64,000 nt of DNA from Halobium salinum. Lineage in GTDB: Archaea; Halobacteriota; Halobacteria; Halobacteriales; Haloferacaceae. Under the pieces are notes generated by a model that had not been told where the DNA came from, ran no database searches, and was given only the letters and a program-made list of their open reading frames with translations. Position numbers and translations under genes: made by a program. Where the stretch lies: the NCBI RefSeq assembly GCF_026586625.1, contig NZ_JAODIW010000010.1, positions 334,755 through 398,754 on the forward strand. Direction: 5' to 3'. Shown piece by piece: positions 28,257-35,893 of the stretch (position 1 is its first letter; every line of letters starts with the position of its first letter).

Positions 28257-29267
28257 ATGGCCGTCGACCTCCGCTCGTGGCTCGTCGTGTACGCCAAGGG
28301 GTTCTGCATGGGCGCCGCCGACGCCGTCCCCGGCGTCTCCGGCGGCACCATCGCCCTCATCACGGGCATCTACGAGCGGCTGATCGACGCCATCACCGCG
28401 GTCGACGCCGACAACGTTCGGCGGTTCCTGGGCGGGCTCACCTCGGACCGAGACGAGGCGCTGGCCGCGCTCCGGGAGATGGACGTGCTCTTCCTCCTCG
28501 TGCTCGGTTCCGGGCTCGTCACGGCGGTCGTCGCCATCGCGAGCACCCTCGAGCACGCGGTGGAGACCGCGCCGGTCCCGACGTTCGGCTTCTTCTTCGG
28601 CCTCATCGCCGCGAGCGCCGCGGTGCTGGTCGGCGAGGTGTCGGTCGGGACCGCCCGCCGAAAGCTCGCCGCCGTAGTAGGGTTCCTACTGGCGTTCGTC
28701 GTCAGCGGGGCCGCGGAGACGCTCATCCCGGAAGGGAGCGTCGTCGTGGTGTTCTTCGCCGGGATGATAGCCATCAGCGCGATGATTCTCCCCGGTATCT
28801 CGGGGTCACTGCTGCTCCTGATTCTCGGGCAGTACACGTTCCTCACCGGGTCGCTCAGCGCGTTCAAGGACGGCGTGTTCGGTCTCCTGCTCGGAACGAA
28901 CGGCCTCGACGCGCTGACCGAGAGCGGCGCCGTCGTGGTGTCGTTCCTCGTGGGAGCGGTCATCGGCCTGCTGACCATCTCCCGCGTCGTCGACTGGGCG
29001 CTGGAACACTACCGTGACGCGACGTTTACGTTCCTCATCTTCCTCATCGTCGGCGCGCTGCGGGCGCCGGTGGTCCAGACGAGCACCCGACTCGCCGAGC
29101 AGGGTCGCGTCTGGAGCCTCGACCTCGTCGGGGTGTTCGCCGGTGCGGCCGTCGTCGGCGCCGTCGCCATCGTCCTCGTCGACCGCTACGCCGGGGACAT
29201 CGACCTCGGCGAGGACGAGTCGGACCCGGAGATGGACCCGGAGGACGTCGCGTCGGGCGACGACTGA
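28257..29267 (+). CDS. DUF368 membrane protein, probable polyprenyl-phosphate carrier translocase
   Basis: A 336-residue protein with about nine helices. The DUF368 signature is clear: KGFCMGAADAVPGVSGGTIAL (residues ~15-34), FGFFFGLIAASAAVLVGE, FFAGMIAISAMILPGISGS and a LLLLILGQYTFLTGSL helix. The two VPGVSGG/LPGISGS segments are an internal duplication. DUF368 members in bacteria (PopT) have been shown to translocate undecaprenyl phosphate for reuse. The gene starts 4 bp after aglB, so it is almost certainly co-transcribed. Here it could recycle dolichyl phosphate released by AglB. That role is an inference by family and position. The C-terminus is acidic (GEDESDPEMDPEDV). Confidence 0.88.
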   Translation: MAVDLRSWLVVYAKGFCMGAADAVPGVSGGTIALITGIYERLIDAITAVDADNVRRFLGGLTSDRDEALAALREMDVLFLLVLGSGLVTAVVAIASTLEHAVETAPVPTFGFFFGLIAASAAVLVGEVSVGTARRKLAAVVGFLLAFVVSGAAETLIPEGSVVVVFFAGMIAISAMILPGISGSLLLLILGQYTFLTGSLSAFKDGVFGLLLGTNGLDALTESGAVVVSFLVGAVIGLLTISRVVDWALEHYRDATFTFLIFLIVGALRAPVVQTSTRLAEQGRVWSLDLVGVFAGAAVVGAVAIVLVDRYAGDIDLGEDESDPEMDPEDVASGDD

Positions 29268-29392
29268 TTCGGTCGGGAAAGCGGACTCGAAAACAGTTCT
29301 ATCGACGCGTCCCGCTCGACTCGTCTCTTCCCTCTCTATCCCGCTCTTCGGAACCGGTGGTTCTCGAACCTTCGTTTCCGACCCTTGTCTCC

Positions 29393-29472
29393 GGGCCTTC
29401 GCTCCCGGTCTTCGTTTCGGGCCTTCGCTCCCGGTCCTCGTTTCGGGCCTTCGCTTCCGACCCCTCGGTTTC
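29393..29472. repeat. Three 26-bp degenerate tandem units after the DUF368 gene
   Basis: Three head-to-tail copies of a unit beginning gggccttcgctcccggtc lie at 29393-29418, 29419-29444 and 29445-29472. The first two differ by one base, and the third is more diverged and two bases longer. They sit in the noncoding stretch between the DUF368 stop and the small zinc-ribbon gene that reads towards it. No coding frame continues through them. They look like local slippage or unequal-exchange products. Confidence 0.75.
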
Positions 29473-29499
29473 GTGCCTCGCTCTCGAAGCGCTCCGTCC

Positions 29500-29655
29500 T
29501 CACTCGCGCGGGACCGCGATGTTCCGTACTTCGCCCCCACACGATTCGCACTCGGTGCGGGAGTCCACGCTCGTCTCTCGCTCGCCACAGTCGTAACACT
29601 CGTAGTACCCTCGCTTCGGACTGTACGGGTCTACCGTCGTGTTGTTGATTGCCAC
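29500..29655 (-). CDS. Small rubrerythrin-like zinc-ribbon protein, 51 aa
   Basis: A 51-residue protein starting at a GTG (29655): AINNTTVDPYSPKRGYYEC, then YDCGERETSVD, then TECESCGGEVRNIAVPRE. Two CxxC pairs (CYDC, CESC) form a zinc ribbon of the kind NCBI calls rubrerythrin-like in haloarchaea. Four Cys and little else conserved suggest a structural zinc site, with DNA, RNA or protein binding. The function is unknown. The degenerate tandem repeats 28 bp beyond its stop are noncoding. The short length is normal for this family. Confidence 0.75.
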   Translation of the reverse strand: MAINNTTVDPYSPKRGYYECYDCGERETSVDSRTECESCGGEVRNIAVPRE

Positions 29656-29863
29656 GGTAGCTTTCGGCGTGCTTTGGTGGTTAAGGGTTATCCTGAGAGT
29701 ACCTATGTCTACACTAGGCCATAATACGCATAGATATTAACGTTCGTCCACTTTTGCGCCAATCGGCGGTTCTTCGTGCCTGCCAGGTGGTTCTCCGCGG
29801 CCGCCAAGTGGGTCCTCGTGCCCGTCGGGAACCTCACGACGTCCTCGCTCTGCCGTCCGTACG

Positions 29864-30424
29864 CTACTCCACGCGTCGAGCGACCGTGACGAACGTCTCT
29901 CGGCGGGATTCCGCGGCCTCGACGGCGAGCCCGGCGTCGGTCTGCATCGAGACGGCGTCGCCGAGGTCGTAGCGTTCCTCGCGGGGTGGACCGTCCTCGC
30001 CGTCGCCCGAGGCGCTCCAGTCGACGGTGACGAGTCGACCGCCCGGTCGGAGGATACCCCGGACGGTCGACAGCGACTCGGCGGTTGCGTACTCGTGGAA
30101 CGTCATCGTCGAGAACGCGGAGTCGAGGCTCGCGTCGTCGAACGGGAGGTCTGCCACGTCGGCGGTGACCGTCTCGACGTTCTCCGGCAGGCCCTTCTCG
30201 CGGTACAGGTCGTGCATCTCCGCCTGGACGTCGACCGCGTAGCAGGTCGCGACGAACGGGGCCACGTCGTCGGTGTAGAACCCGGTTCCGGAGCCGAGGT
30301 CCGCGACGACGGCATCGGAGTGGACCGCGAGCAGCGAGAGCAGTTCCTCCCGGGAGCAGTACCGGTACCGAAAGGGGTCTTCCAGCGCGTCGGCGCGGTC
30401 GACGTCGAAGGTGTGAAATCCCAT
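29864..30424 (-). CDS. Class I SAM-dependent methyltransferase
   Basis: A 186-residue methyltransferase. Motif I is VVADLGSGTGFYTDDVAP (residues ~38-55), followed by the acidic motif II (CYAVDVQAEMHDLY), LPFDDASLDSAFSTMTFHEY (motif IV region) and RGILRPGGRLVTVDW (motif VI). The substrate is not identifiable; it resembles UbiE/Methyltransf_11 small-molecule methyltransferases. The ATG at 30424 is preceded by gctatatcc, a TATA-like element, about 25-30 nt upstream. It is divergent from the HEWD gene, and the intergenic space contains a run of ggttcggtcc repeats. Confidence 0.85.
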   Translation of the reverse strand: MGFHTFDVDRADALEDPFRYRYCSREELLSLLAVHSDAVVADLGSGTGFYTDDVAPFVATCYAVDVQAEMHDLYREKGLPENVETVTADVADLPFDDASLDSAFSTMTFHEYATAESLSTVRGILRPGGRLVTVDWSASGDGEDGPPREERYDLGDAVSMQTDAGLAVEAAESRRETFVTVARRVE

Positions 30425-30465
30425 GACGGGTGGTGGACCCGGAGCGGGATATAGCTGTACGGGGC

Positions 30466-30526
30466 GGTTCGGTCCGGTCCGGTTCGGTCCGGTTCGGTTC
30501 GGCCCGATTCAGTTCGTCCGGTTCAG
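30466..30526. repeat. Short tandem ggttcggtcc-type repeat tract
   Basis: About six overlapping variants of a 10-bp ggttcggtcc unit (ggttcggtcc, ggtcc, ggttcggtcc, ggttcggttcggcccg, gttcgtccggttcag) fill this stretch between the divergent methyltransferase promoter and the HEWD gene. The tract has no coding frame of interest. It resembles the other small intergenic repeat tracts in this window and could vary in length between strains. Confidence 0.7.
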
Positions 30527-30641
30527 TCGAGTTGAGAACCCGGAGCAGGGGTCCGGAGTCCCGGAACAGAGGGCCGAAGTAGGAGCGCCTCGACCGACTC
30601 CGGGGAACAGCGTTATATCGGTGGCGAACGCTCCCACGCCC

Positions 30642-30854
30642 ATGAGTGACCCCGACCCCGAACTCCGGCGCCCGACCGACCGGACGTGCGAGCGCTGTGG
30701 CCGCGAAGAGATGTGGCGCGACGGGAGCTGGCGCGTCGCCGAGGTCGACGGCGAACGCCGCGTGGGGAGCGTCTACTGCGTCCACGAGTGGGACATCAAC
30801 GGGACGTTCGTCCCGTTCGACGACGGCTCCGGACGGCCGGCCGGGTCGGCCTGA
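30642..30854 (+). CDS. HEWD-family small zinc-binding protein
   Basis: A 70-residue protein with a CxxC pair (RTCERCGREEMWRDGSWRV), a later isolated Cys (VYCVHEWDINGTFVPF) and the HEWD motif that names this haloarchaeal family. One Cys plus the His of HEWD may complete a zinc site with the CxxC. It begins at the ATG at 30642 about 25 nt after a TATA-like gttatatcgg. The cutA gene follows 24 bp later, so the two may be co-transcribed. The function is unknown. Confidence 0.75.
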   Translation: MSDPDPELRRPTDRTCERCGREEMWRDGSWRVAEVDGERRVGSVYCVHEWDINGTFVPFDDGSGRPAGSA

Positions 30855-30878
30855 CGCCGAGAGACCCCTGGACCACGC

Positions 30879-31310
30879 GTGCCGACCGTCTACATCACCG
30901 CGCCGCCCGAGGCGGCCGACGACATCGCGCGAACGCTCGTCGAGGAGCGACTGGCAGCCTGCGTCAACCGGGTGGACTGTCGCTCCGTCTATCGCTGGGA
31001 GGGAAGCGTCCACGACGACGAGGAGGTAATCCTCCTCGCGAAGACGACCGCCGAGGGGTACGAGGCGCTCTCGGTGCGCGTCGTCGAACTCCATCCCTAC
31101 GACGTCCCCTGTATCGAGCGGTTCGACGAGGACGACGTACTACCCGCGTACCGGGAGTGGCGTGACACGGCCGTCGAAGACGAATCCGGCGACGGCGTCG
31201 GCGACGGCCGGACCAGCGACGGCCGGACCAACGACGCCGACAGGACCGGCGACGACGGTGTTGGCGACGACGACGGTGTTGGCGACGACGACAGAGCCGG
31301 CGGCGTCTGA
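30879..31310 (+). CDS. cutA: CutA1-like divalent-cation-tolerance protein with repeat-derived tail
   Basis: A 143-residue protein. The first ~105 residues are a normal CutA1 domain: TVYITAPPEAADDIARTLVEE, LAACVNRVDCRSVYRWEG, EVILLAKTTAEGYEALS and VVELHPYDVPCIERFD. CutA forms trimers and is linked to tolerance of copper and other divalent ions, but its biochemical role is unsettled. The C-terminal ~35 residues are an Asp/Gly-rich tail made of near repeats (SDGRTNDADRTGDD, VGDDDGVGDDD) coded by tandemly repeated bases. It uses a GTG start at 30879, 24 bp after the HEWD gene. Confidence 0.85.
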   Translation: MPTVYITAPPEAADDIARTLVEERLAACVNRVDCRSVYRWEGSVHDDEEVILLAKTTAEGYEALSVRVVELHPYDVPCIERFDEDDVLPAYREWRDTAVEDESGDGVGDGRTSDGRTNDADRTGDDGVGDDDGVGDDDRAGGV

Positions 31311-31328
31311 CTCGGCTCCCGGCTCCGG

Positions 31329-32039
31329 TTAGCGCTCGGTGGATTCGACCCGGTCGAGCACCGCCTGGCCCCCCTCGAGGTCGGCGAGCGCCGCGAGCGT
31401 GCCGTCCATGTGAGCGTCGTCGAGCACCGTGTCGGCCGACTCCTTCGCGCGCTCGTCGGCGTTAGAGACGGCGTAGGAGGTCCCGACGACCTCGAACGTC
31501 GTCACGTCGTTCTCGCTGTCGCCGATGGCGACGAACTCCCGGACGTCCAGTCCGAGCACCTCGGCGGCGGTGGTGAGGCCGTCACCCTTCGAGACGCCGG
31601 GCGTCTTCACGTGGTAGGCGTAGCCGGTGTCGTACACCTCCAGCCCATGGTCGGCCGCGACCTCCCGGAGGAGGGTTTCGTCGCCGTCGACGTGGACCGC
31701 TACCTCCGTCTCGCGCCAGCGGTTCACCGTGTCGGCGGCGCCCCACCCGAGCGCCCCCCCGCGCGATTTGTACTCCTCGACCGCCGAGCGAGCGCGCTCG
31801 CGGTCGCCGGTGTAGGTGAGTTGGTCGTCGACGAGCACGACCCCGCCGTTCTCGGCGACGGCTCGCTCCGGAATGCCGAGGAAGTGACAAAGCGAGACGG
31901 GGTAAGGAAACGCCTTTCCCGTGGTGAGGACGACCGGGGCGTCCCATTCGGGCAGCACCTCGAACACCCGCGGGTCGACCCCGTCGCCGTGCGGTCGGGT
32001 GAGCGTACCGTCGATGTCGAGCGCGAGCGGAGGTGTCAC
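31329..32039 (-). CDS. HAD-IIB phosphatase, phosphoglycolate-phosphatase-like
   Basis: A 236-residue HAD enzyme starting at a GTG (32039). Motif I is LALDIDGTLTRP (residues 5-16), motif II is APVVLTTGKAFPYPV, the motif III Lys is in KTPGVSKGDGL, and motif IV is FVAIGDSENDVTTF. The size and the VSKGxGL, then GDSxND order are those of archaeal phosphoglycolate phosphatases of the Cof/SPP group. It probably acts on 2-phosphoglycolate, although sucrose- or mannosyl-phosphate phosphatases share the fold. The cutA stop lies 19 bp beyond its own stop, so the two genes are convergent. Confidence 0.8.
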   Translation of the reverse strand: MTPPLALDIDGTLTRPHGDGVDPRVFEVLPEWDAPVVLTTGKAFPYPVSLCHFLGIPERAVAENGGVVLVDDQLTYTGDRERARSAVEEYKSRGGALGWGAADTVNRWRETEVAVHVDGDETLLREVAADHGLEVYDTGYAYHVKTPGVSKGDGLTTAAEVLGLDVREFVAIGDSENDVTTFEVVGTSYAVSNADERAKESADTVLDDAHMDGTLAALADLEGGQAVLDRVESTER

Positions 32040-32111
32040 ACCGCTGCCTTGGGCGAGACGCGTGAAAAGTCCAGCCGCCGCCGAGCGGAGAGTCCGGGGT
32101 GGCCGCGGAGT

Positions 32112-32175
32112 CGTGTGGCCGTAGGGTCGCGTGCCCGCGGAGACGTGTGGCCGTAGGGTCGTGTGCCCGCGGAGA
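32112..32175. repeat. Two 32-bp tandem repeat units between two HAD genes
   Basis: Two adjacent copies (32112-32143 and 32144-32175) of a unit beginning cgtgtggccgtagggtcg differ by a single base, and partial copies flank them. They fall in the 209-bp gap between the HAD-IIA gene's stop side and the phosphoglycolate-phosphatase-like gene start. No frame through them looks coding. The near-identity of the two units points to recent duplication. Confidence 0.8.
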
Positions 32176-32248
32176 CGTGTGATGTCCGGGCTGTCGGCCG
32201 CCGGATGACGTGCCGGTGGTCGTCAGCCGTCGTCAGTCGCTCCGTGAA

Positions 32249-33124
32249 TCACTCCTCCTCGAAGACGCGCTCGACCTCGGCGAAGGAGTCGAGCACGTAG
32301 TCCGGTTCCACGTCGGCGGCGTCGAGCGCCGCCTCGAGTTCCGTCTCGCGGACGATTCCCGTCAGGACGAGCGCCGTCGTCATCCCGGCCCGGGCGCCGA
32401 GCGCGATGTCGGTGTCGAGTCGGTCACCGACGACGAGACACTCGTCGGCCGGAACGCCGAGACGGGAGAGGGCCATGTCACGGGCGTAGTCGGAGGGCTT
32501 CCCGAGGACGATGTCGGGCTCTCGTTCGGCGACACCGGCGACGGCCCGGACGATGGCGCCGGATCCGGGGACGGGTCGGTCCGCCCCGGGAATCGTCACG
32601 TCCGGGTCGGTGCCGACGAAGGCGACGTCGTCGGCTCCGGCGTCCCCCGTCGCTTCGGTGGCGGACGAGGCTGTCTCGTCACCGACCGACGGCACCTCGG
32701 CTCGGCCGCCCGAGAGCGCCCAGAGGGCGTCGGTGAGTCGGTCGTAGTCGAATCCCCGGTCGACGCTGACGACGACAGTCTCCGCGGCGTCGGGTTCGTC
32801 GACCACGCGGAGCCCGGCGTCTGCCAACTGCTCTCGGAGCCCCGACTCGCCGACGAGGAACACCGCCTCGTCGGGTCGGTGCTCGGCGAGGTACGAGACC
32901 GTCACCGTCCCGGAGGTGAGCACCTCGTCGGGGTCTACGTCGAACCCGGCGTTGGCGAAACGCTCGGCGTATGCGGTCGGCTTCTTCGTCGGGTTGTTCG
33001 AGCAGAACAGCCGCCGGACGCCCCTGTCCGCGAGCGCGGTTGACCCAACGTCGGCGCCGGGAATTGGGTCGCTACCCCGGAGAATCGTCCCGTCTACGTC
33101 GAGGATGGCACCGGTAATCGGCAT
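32249..33124 (-). CDS. HAD-IIA phosphatase (NagD/p-nitrophenylphosphatase type)
   Basis: A 291-residue NagD-type HAD. Motif I is GAILDVDGTILRG (residues 5-17), motif II is LFCSNNPTKKPTAYAERF, and motifs III and IV are IVLGKPSDYARD and VVGDRLDTDIALGARAGMTTALVLTG. The C2-type cap lies between. The family dephosphorylates small sugar or nucleotide phosphates; the substrate is not clear. An Ala/Ser-rich acidic insert (ATEATGDAGADD, near residue 155) is a lineage-specific addition. It starts at the ATG at 33124 and diverges from the small membrane-protein gene. Confidence 0.82.
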   Translation of the reverse strand: MPITGAILDVDGTILRGSDPIPGADVGSTALADRGVRRLFCSNNPTKKPTAYAERFANAGFDVDPDEVLTSGTVTVSYLAEHRPDEAVFLVGESGLREQLADAGLRVVDEPDAAETVVVSVDRGFDYDRLTDALWALSGGRAEVPSVGDETASSATEATGDAGADDVAFVGTDPDVTIPGADRPVPGSGAIVRAVAGVAEREPDIVLGKPSDYARDMALSRLGVPADECLVVGDRLDTDIALGARAGMTTALVLTGIVRETELEAALDAADVEPDYVLDSFAEVERVFEEE

Positions 33125-33206
33125 ACCCCGGGATAGGGTGGGGCCACGATTGAACGCTTTGTGTGTAGTGGTAACGTTAAACACACCAGGTGACGTAGAG
33201 ACCACC

Positions 33207-33560
33207 ATGGTCGAACCACCGTCTCCGGGGACCGGTGGAGGTCGGCGAGCCGACGGTAGCGGTTCCGATGCGACCGGTGGTGTCGGCACCGGTGAGGTCG
33301 GTGTCGGCGAAGTAGACGGCGTCGTCAGGCTCGATGGAGTCGGTACCGTCGGCCACTGTGCCTGTGGCGTCGTCGGGCTCGTACTGACGCTGCTCGCGCT
33401 GTTCGTCGGCTACGCTACCGTCGTCACCGTCTCCGAGGCTGTCCCGCTCCTGTCGACGACGTTCATCGTGTTCGCGACCGTGTTCGTCTGGGTCGCCCTC
33501 TGGCTGGCGCTGGACGCGGCGCTCGTCCGTGTCCGGCGACCGGGCCGACCGGTCGCGTAG
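33207..33560 (+). CDS. Hypothetical two-helix membrane protein
   Basis: A 117-residue protein with a Gly/Asp/Val-rich hydrophilic N-terminus and two adjacent hydrophobic helices (CACGVVGLVLTLLALFVGYAT and LSTTFIVFATVFVWVALWLAL), ending in a basic tail RVRRPGRPVA. The family is not recognised. The ATG at 33207 is chosen because gtggtaacgttaaacac about 30 nt upstream could be the TATA region. The next ~330 bp are noncoding and contain two sets of tandem repeats. Confidence 0.5.
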   Translation: MVEPPSPGTGGGRRADGSGSDATGGVGTGEVGVGEVDGVVRLDGVGTVGHCACGVVGLVLTLLALFVGYATVVTVSEAVPLLSTTFIVFATVFVWVALWLALDAALVRVRRPGRPVA

Positions 33561-33700
33561 CGGCGGTTTGCCCATCGAGACCGCCGGTCTGTCGGTATCG
33601 GCTGATTTCTCGACGTCGATAGGTCTCTCGACATCGGTCGACCGACGCCGGTTGGCCGCCGTCCGAACCGTTCGAGCGAGAGCGCTGTCCTGTCCGGTAG

Positions 33701-33760
33701 AGGCAGAGGAAGCGAGCGGGAGGCAGAGGAAGCGAGCGGGAGGCAGAGGGAGCGAGAGAG
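33701..33760. repeat. Three 20-bp tandem units upstream of GTP cyclohydrolase III gene
   Basis: The unit aggcagaggaagcgagcggg occurs twice without any difference (33701-33720, 33721-33740) and a third time with four changes (33741-33760). It is followed directly by a second, longer tandem repeat. The whole 33561-33887 gap contains no gene that can be supported. The repeats lie 130-190 bp before a GTG-started gene and are purine-rich on the top strand. Confidence 0.85.
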
Positions 33761-33773
33761 TGAAGTCGAATCT

Positions 33774-33837
33774 GAGGAGGAGTGGGACAAAAGTAAACGA
33801 AGTCGAGGAGGAGTGGGACAGAAGTGAACCGGAAGTC
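33774..33837. repeat. Two ~32-bp tandem units upstream of GTP cyclohydrolase III gene
   Basis: Two copies of gaggaggagtgggacaaaag... lie at 33774-33804 and 33805-33837; the second is two bases longer and has a few substitutions. This pair directly follows the 20-bp repeats at 33701-33760, so about 140 bp of the leader region of the next gene is repeat-derived. The acaaaagtaaac portion is the A+T-richest sequence here and may supply promoter function, which is only an inference. Confidence 0.75.
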
Positions 33838-33887
33838 AGGAGCTGAAACCAACAGAACGATTACCTCACCCTCCTCAGTTCGACGTA

Positions 33888-34664
33888 GTGACCGCGACGC
33901 AGCTCACCCAGGTGCAGATCGACAACTACGGGCCGTGGACGGTGACGCCGGAGCCTCGTCGGGAGATGGACCTCCAGACGCTCCAGTCCCGGCTGTTCGC
34001 CGACGTGGCCCAGTTCGTCGGGAGCCGCGACGGCTACGTGTTCTTCACTCGCGCGGACAACATGGTGGCCGTGACCAACGGACTCGACCGCGAGGACCAC
34101 GCGCTGCTCCAGGAGTCGGTGCGCAACCGCTACCCGGTGACGGTGAGCCTCGGAACCGGCGTCGACCCGGTACCGGCGACGGCGCTGGAGACGGCGAGCC
34201 GGGGCCTCCAGAACGCCGGAAGCGCACAGGACGGCGAGCGTACGGAAGTGCTCACCGGCGAGTTCCTGACGGAGTCCTCACCCGCCGACCTGCAGATTTC
34301 TCACTTCGACGTCAACGACGCGACCACGAAGTACACCGACCGCCTCAACGAGTTCGACACGTTTGTCGAGATCGAACAGGGGTACGCCTCGCTGATGCGT
34401 CACCTCCGGGAGGACCACGGCGGCCTCTCCTTCTTCGTCGGCGGCGACAACATCATCGCCGTGACGCCGAGCCTCGACGAAGCCGACTACCGTGCGGCCA
34501 TCGACCACGTCGAGCGCGACGCCGGCGTCTCGTTGAAGGTCGGCGTCGGCGAGGCGGTCTCGGCCCACGAGGCTGGCATGGCGGCGAAGCACGCGCTCGA
34601 AACCTGTCGGTACGACGGAACCGCAGTCGAGTTCGCCTCGGACGCCCACACCGCGACGGAGTGA
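33888..34664 (+). CDS. gch3: GTP cyclohydrolase III (GTP cyclohydrolase IIa)
   Basis: A 258-residue archaeal-type enzyme that opens GTP to 2-amino-5-formylamino-6-ribosylamino-pyrimidinone phosphate, the first step of archaeal riboflavin/F420 (deazaflavin) synthesis. The two halves resemble nucleotide-cyclase palm folds: QLTQVQIDNYGPWTVTPEPRRE and ADVAQFVGSRDGYVFFTRADNM in the first, then HLREDHGGLSFFVGGDNIIAV and SLKVGVGEAVSAHEAGMAAKHALE in the second. The start is a GTG at 33888, which gives the conserved N-terminus. Tandem repeats lie just upstream and downstream of the gene. Confidence 0.9.
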   Translation: MTATQLTQVQIDNYGPWTVTPEPRREMDLQTLQSRLFADVAQFVGSRDGYVFFTRADNMVAVTNGLDREDHALLQESVRNRYPVTVSLGTGVDPVPATALETASRGLQNAGSAQDGERTEVLTGEFLTESSPADLQISHFDVNDATTKYTDRLNEFDTFVEIEQGYASLMRHLREDHGGLSFFVGGDNIIAVTPSLDEADYRAAIDHVERDAGVSLKVGVGEAVSAHEAGMAAKHALETCRYDGTAVEFASDAHTATE

Positions 34665-34684
34665 GTCGTCGCGCAGGTGGTCGT

Positions 34685-34738
34685 CGGTATCGTGGTTCGG
34701 ACGGTGGTTGGCATCGCCGGTATCGTGGTTCGGACGGT
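34685..34738. repeat. Degenerate ~33-bp tandem repeat downstream of gch3
   Basis: A 21-bp core, cggtatcgtggttcggacgg plus t, occurs at 34685-34705 and 34718-34738, and weaker versions of ggtcgtcgg/ggtggttgg continue to about 34800. The tract starts 20 bp after the gch3 stop. The rest of the 308-bp gap to the next gene holds a promoter-like gctttattc (34936-34944) and a short ttgcaacgggtgcaaccgt stretch, but no gene. Confidence 0.7.
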
Positions 34739-34972
34739 CGTCGGCGCCGTCGGCATGGCGTTGGGACGGTCGTCAGCATGGTGGCTTGGACTGTCGTCAG
34801 CCCGGTCGACGAGAGTAACCGGGTCGACCCGCATCACGAAACGCCCAGTTTAACTGACGTGACCGTCGGGGAGTCCGACCCCAACGGGTGACCGGGTTTT
34901 TGCAACGGGTGCAACCGTCTGCAACGGCGATACGGCTTTATTCTCTCCGCGGGTGGACGCTCAATCTGTACC

Positions 34973-35137
34973 ATGAGCATCATCGACCGAGCGAAATCGA
35001 TCGTGAGCGGTAGTCAGGACGACACCTTCCGGTACCAATGCACCTCGTGCATGGAGATATTCGACTCCGAGGAGGCCCACATGGGCAAGGTCTCTTGCCC
35101 GCAGTGTGGTGATCGGAACGTTCGCGACTTCGCGTGA
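34973..35137 (+). CDS. Small zinc-ribbon protein, 54 aa
   Basis: A 54-residue protein: a helical N-terminus (MSIIDRAKSIVSGSQDD), then two CxxC pairs (YQCTSCMEIFD and VSCPQCGDRNVRDFA) forming a zinc ribbon. The start at 34973 follows a TATA-like gctttattc about 30 nt upstream, consistent with a leaderless transcript. Four-Cys zinc-ribbon microproteins of this size are frequent in haloarchaea and several affect growth or biofilm traits; this particular one is not recognised. It borders the replication origin region. Confidence 0.75.
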   Translation: MSIIDRAKSIVSGSQDDTFRYQCTSCMEIFDSEEAHMGKVSCPQCGDRNVRDFA

Positions 35138-35377
35138 GCGCTCCGGCCCCACACAGCCTCCCTCGACTCTCGTCGACACCCCCGACGCCGCGTAGTCACT
35201 ACGGCCTCCCACGGGCACTATCGCTCCCGAGGTCTCGGTCCGCGTTCAGCGCACCTCTTTCTGCCATCACTTGAGAGTCCGTGACACGTCGAGTGCCGCT
35301 CGCGGTTCTCCGATGCATCGAACCCCCACACCTGTCGAGACGCGAGTCGGTCGACCGACGAGGCGGTGGGAGTCGCT

Positions 35378-35400
35378 CACACCCCACGTTTCCGTCGTTA
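35378..35400 (-). repeat. Origin recognition box-like element A
   Basis: The bottom strand reads taacgacggaaacgtggggtgtg, matching the other boxes through the ACGACGGAAAC core and the following G-run. It is the leftmost and is inverted relative to boxes C, D and E. Confidence 0.75.
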
Positions 35401-35632
35401 CTGCGGCGGGTGAGCCGTCGGTCCGCCACGGCCGGTCGATGGTCAACCCCAGATTGTCGCTTCTCACTCACCGGGTACCTTTTGCTTCCCACTCACCGGG
35501 CACCTATTCTATCTACCTCGTCCATTCCTAACCCAATCGCTCCCCCTCACCCTACCTCACCCTCCTTGCTCCTGCTCTCCGTTTGCTTCCACCCTCGGTT
35601 TGCTTCCACTCGCCGATTGCTGTCCCGTATAA

Positions 35633-35659
35633 CCACCCACCCCCCGTGTTTCCAACGTT
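35633..35659 (-). repeat. Origin recognition box-like element B
   Basis: The bottom strand reads aacgttggaaacacgggg followed by ggtgggtgg. It has the longest G-run of the set and a TTGGAAAC core rather than GACGGAAAC. It faces box C across about 150 bp. Confidence 0.8.
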
Positions 35660-35810
35660 CTCGCGTGGGAGGGGGAGGGGGTCGAACGCCGTGCAACTCG
35701 TTCGCCGAAACGAACGAAGAAGTTCTCGGATTACCCCCGATACTCCGGGTATAGGGCCGTTACTCCCCGTACAATCCATCTGTGCCTCGGTTGGGAACCG
35801 GACGCCGGAA

Positions 35811-35835
35811 ACGACGGAAACACGGGGTGGGTGTG
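35811..35835 (+). repeat. Origin recognition box-like element C
   Basis: The top strand reads acgacggaaacacggggtgg followed by gtgtg. A preceding gccggaaac suggests a degenerate extra half-site. It is 32 bp from box D in the same orientation. Confidence 0.8.
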
Positions 35836-35867
35836 TTCGTTCTCTCTAGCCCCTCACTCGTATTCAG

Positions 35868-35893
35868 TTACGACGGAAACGCGGGGTGGGGGA
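35868..35893 (+). repeat. Origin recognition box-like element D
   Basis: The top strand reads ttacgacggaaacgcggggt followed by ggggga. It differs from box C at one core position (g for a after GGAAAC). Confidence 0.8.

Noticed and set aside
29393-29472. Possible low-complexity small gene in the repeats after the DUF368 gene
   Set aside because: Frames through the repeats give Ser/Phe/Arg-rich peptides with no initiation signals.
32112-32175. Direct repeats considered as a small CRISPR array
   Set aside because: Units are adjacent without spacers, only two are complete, and no cas genes are present.
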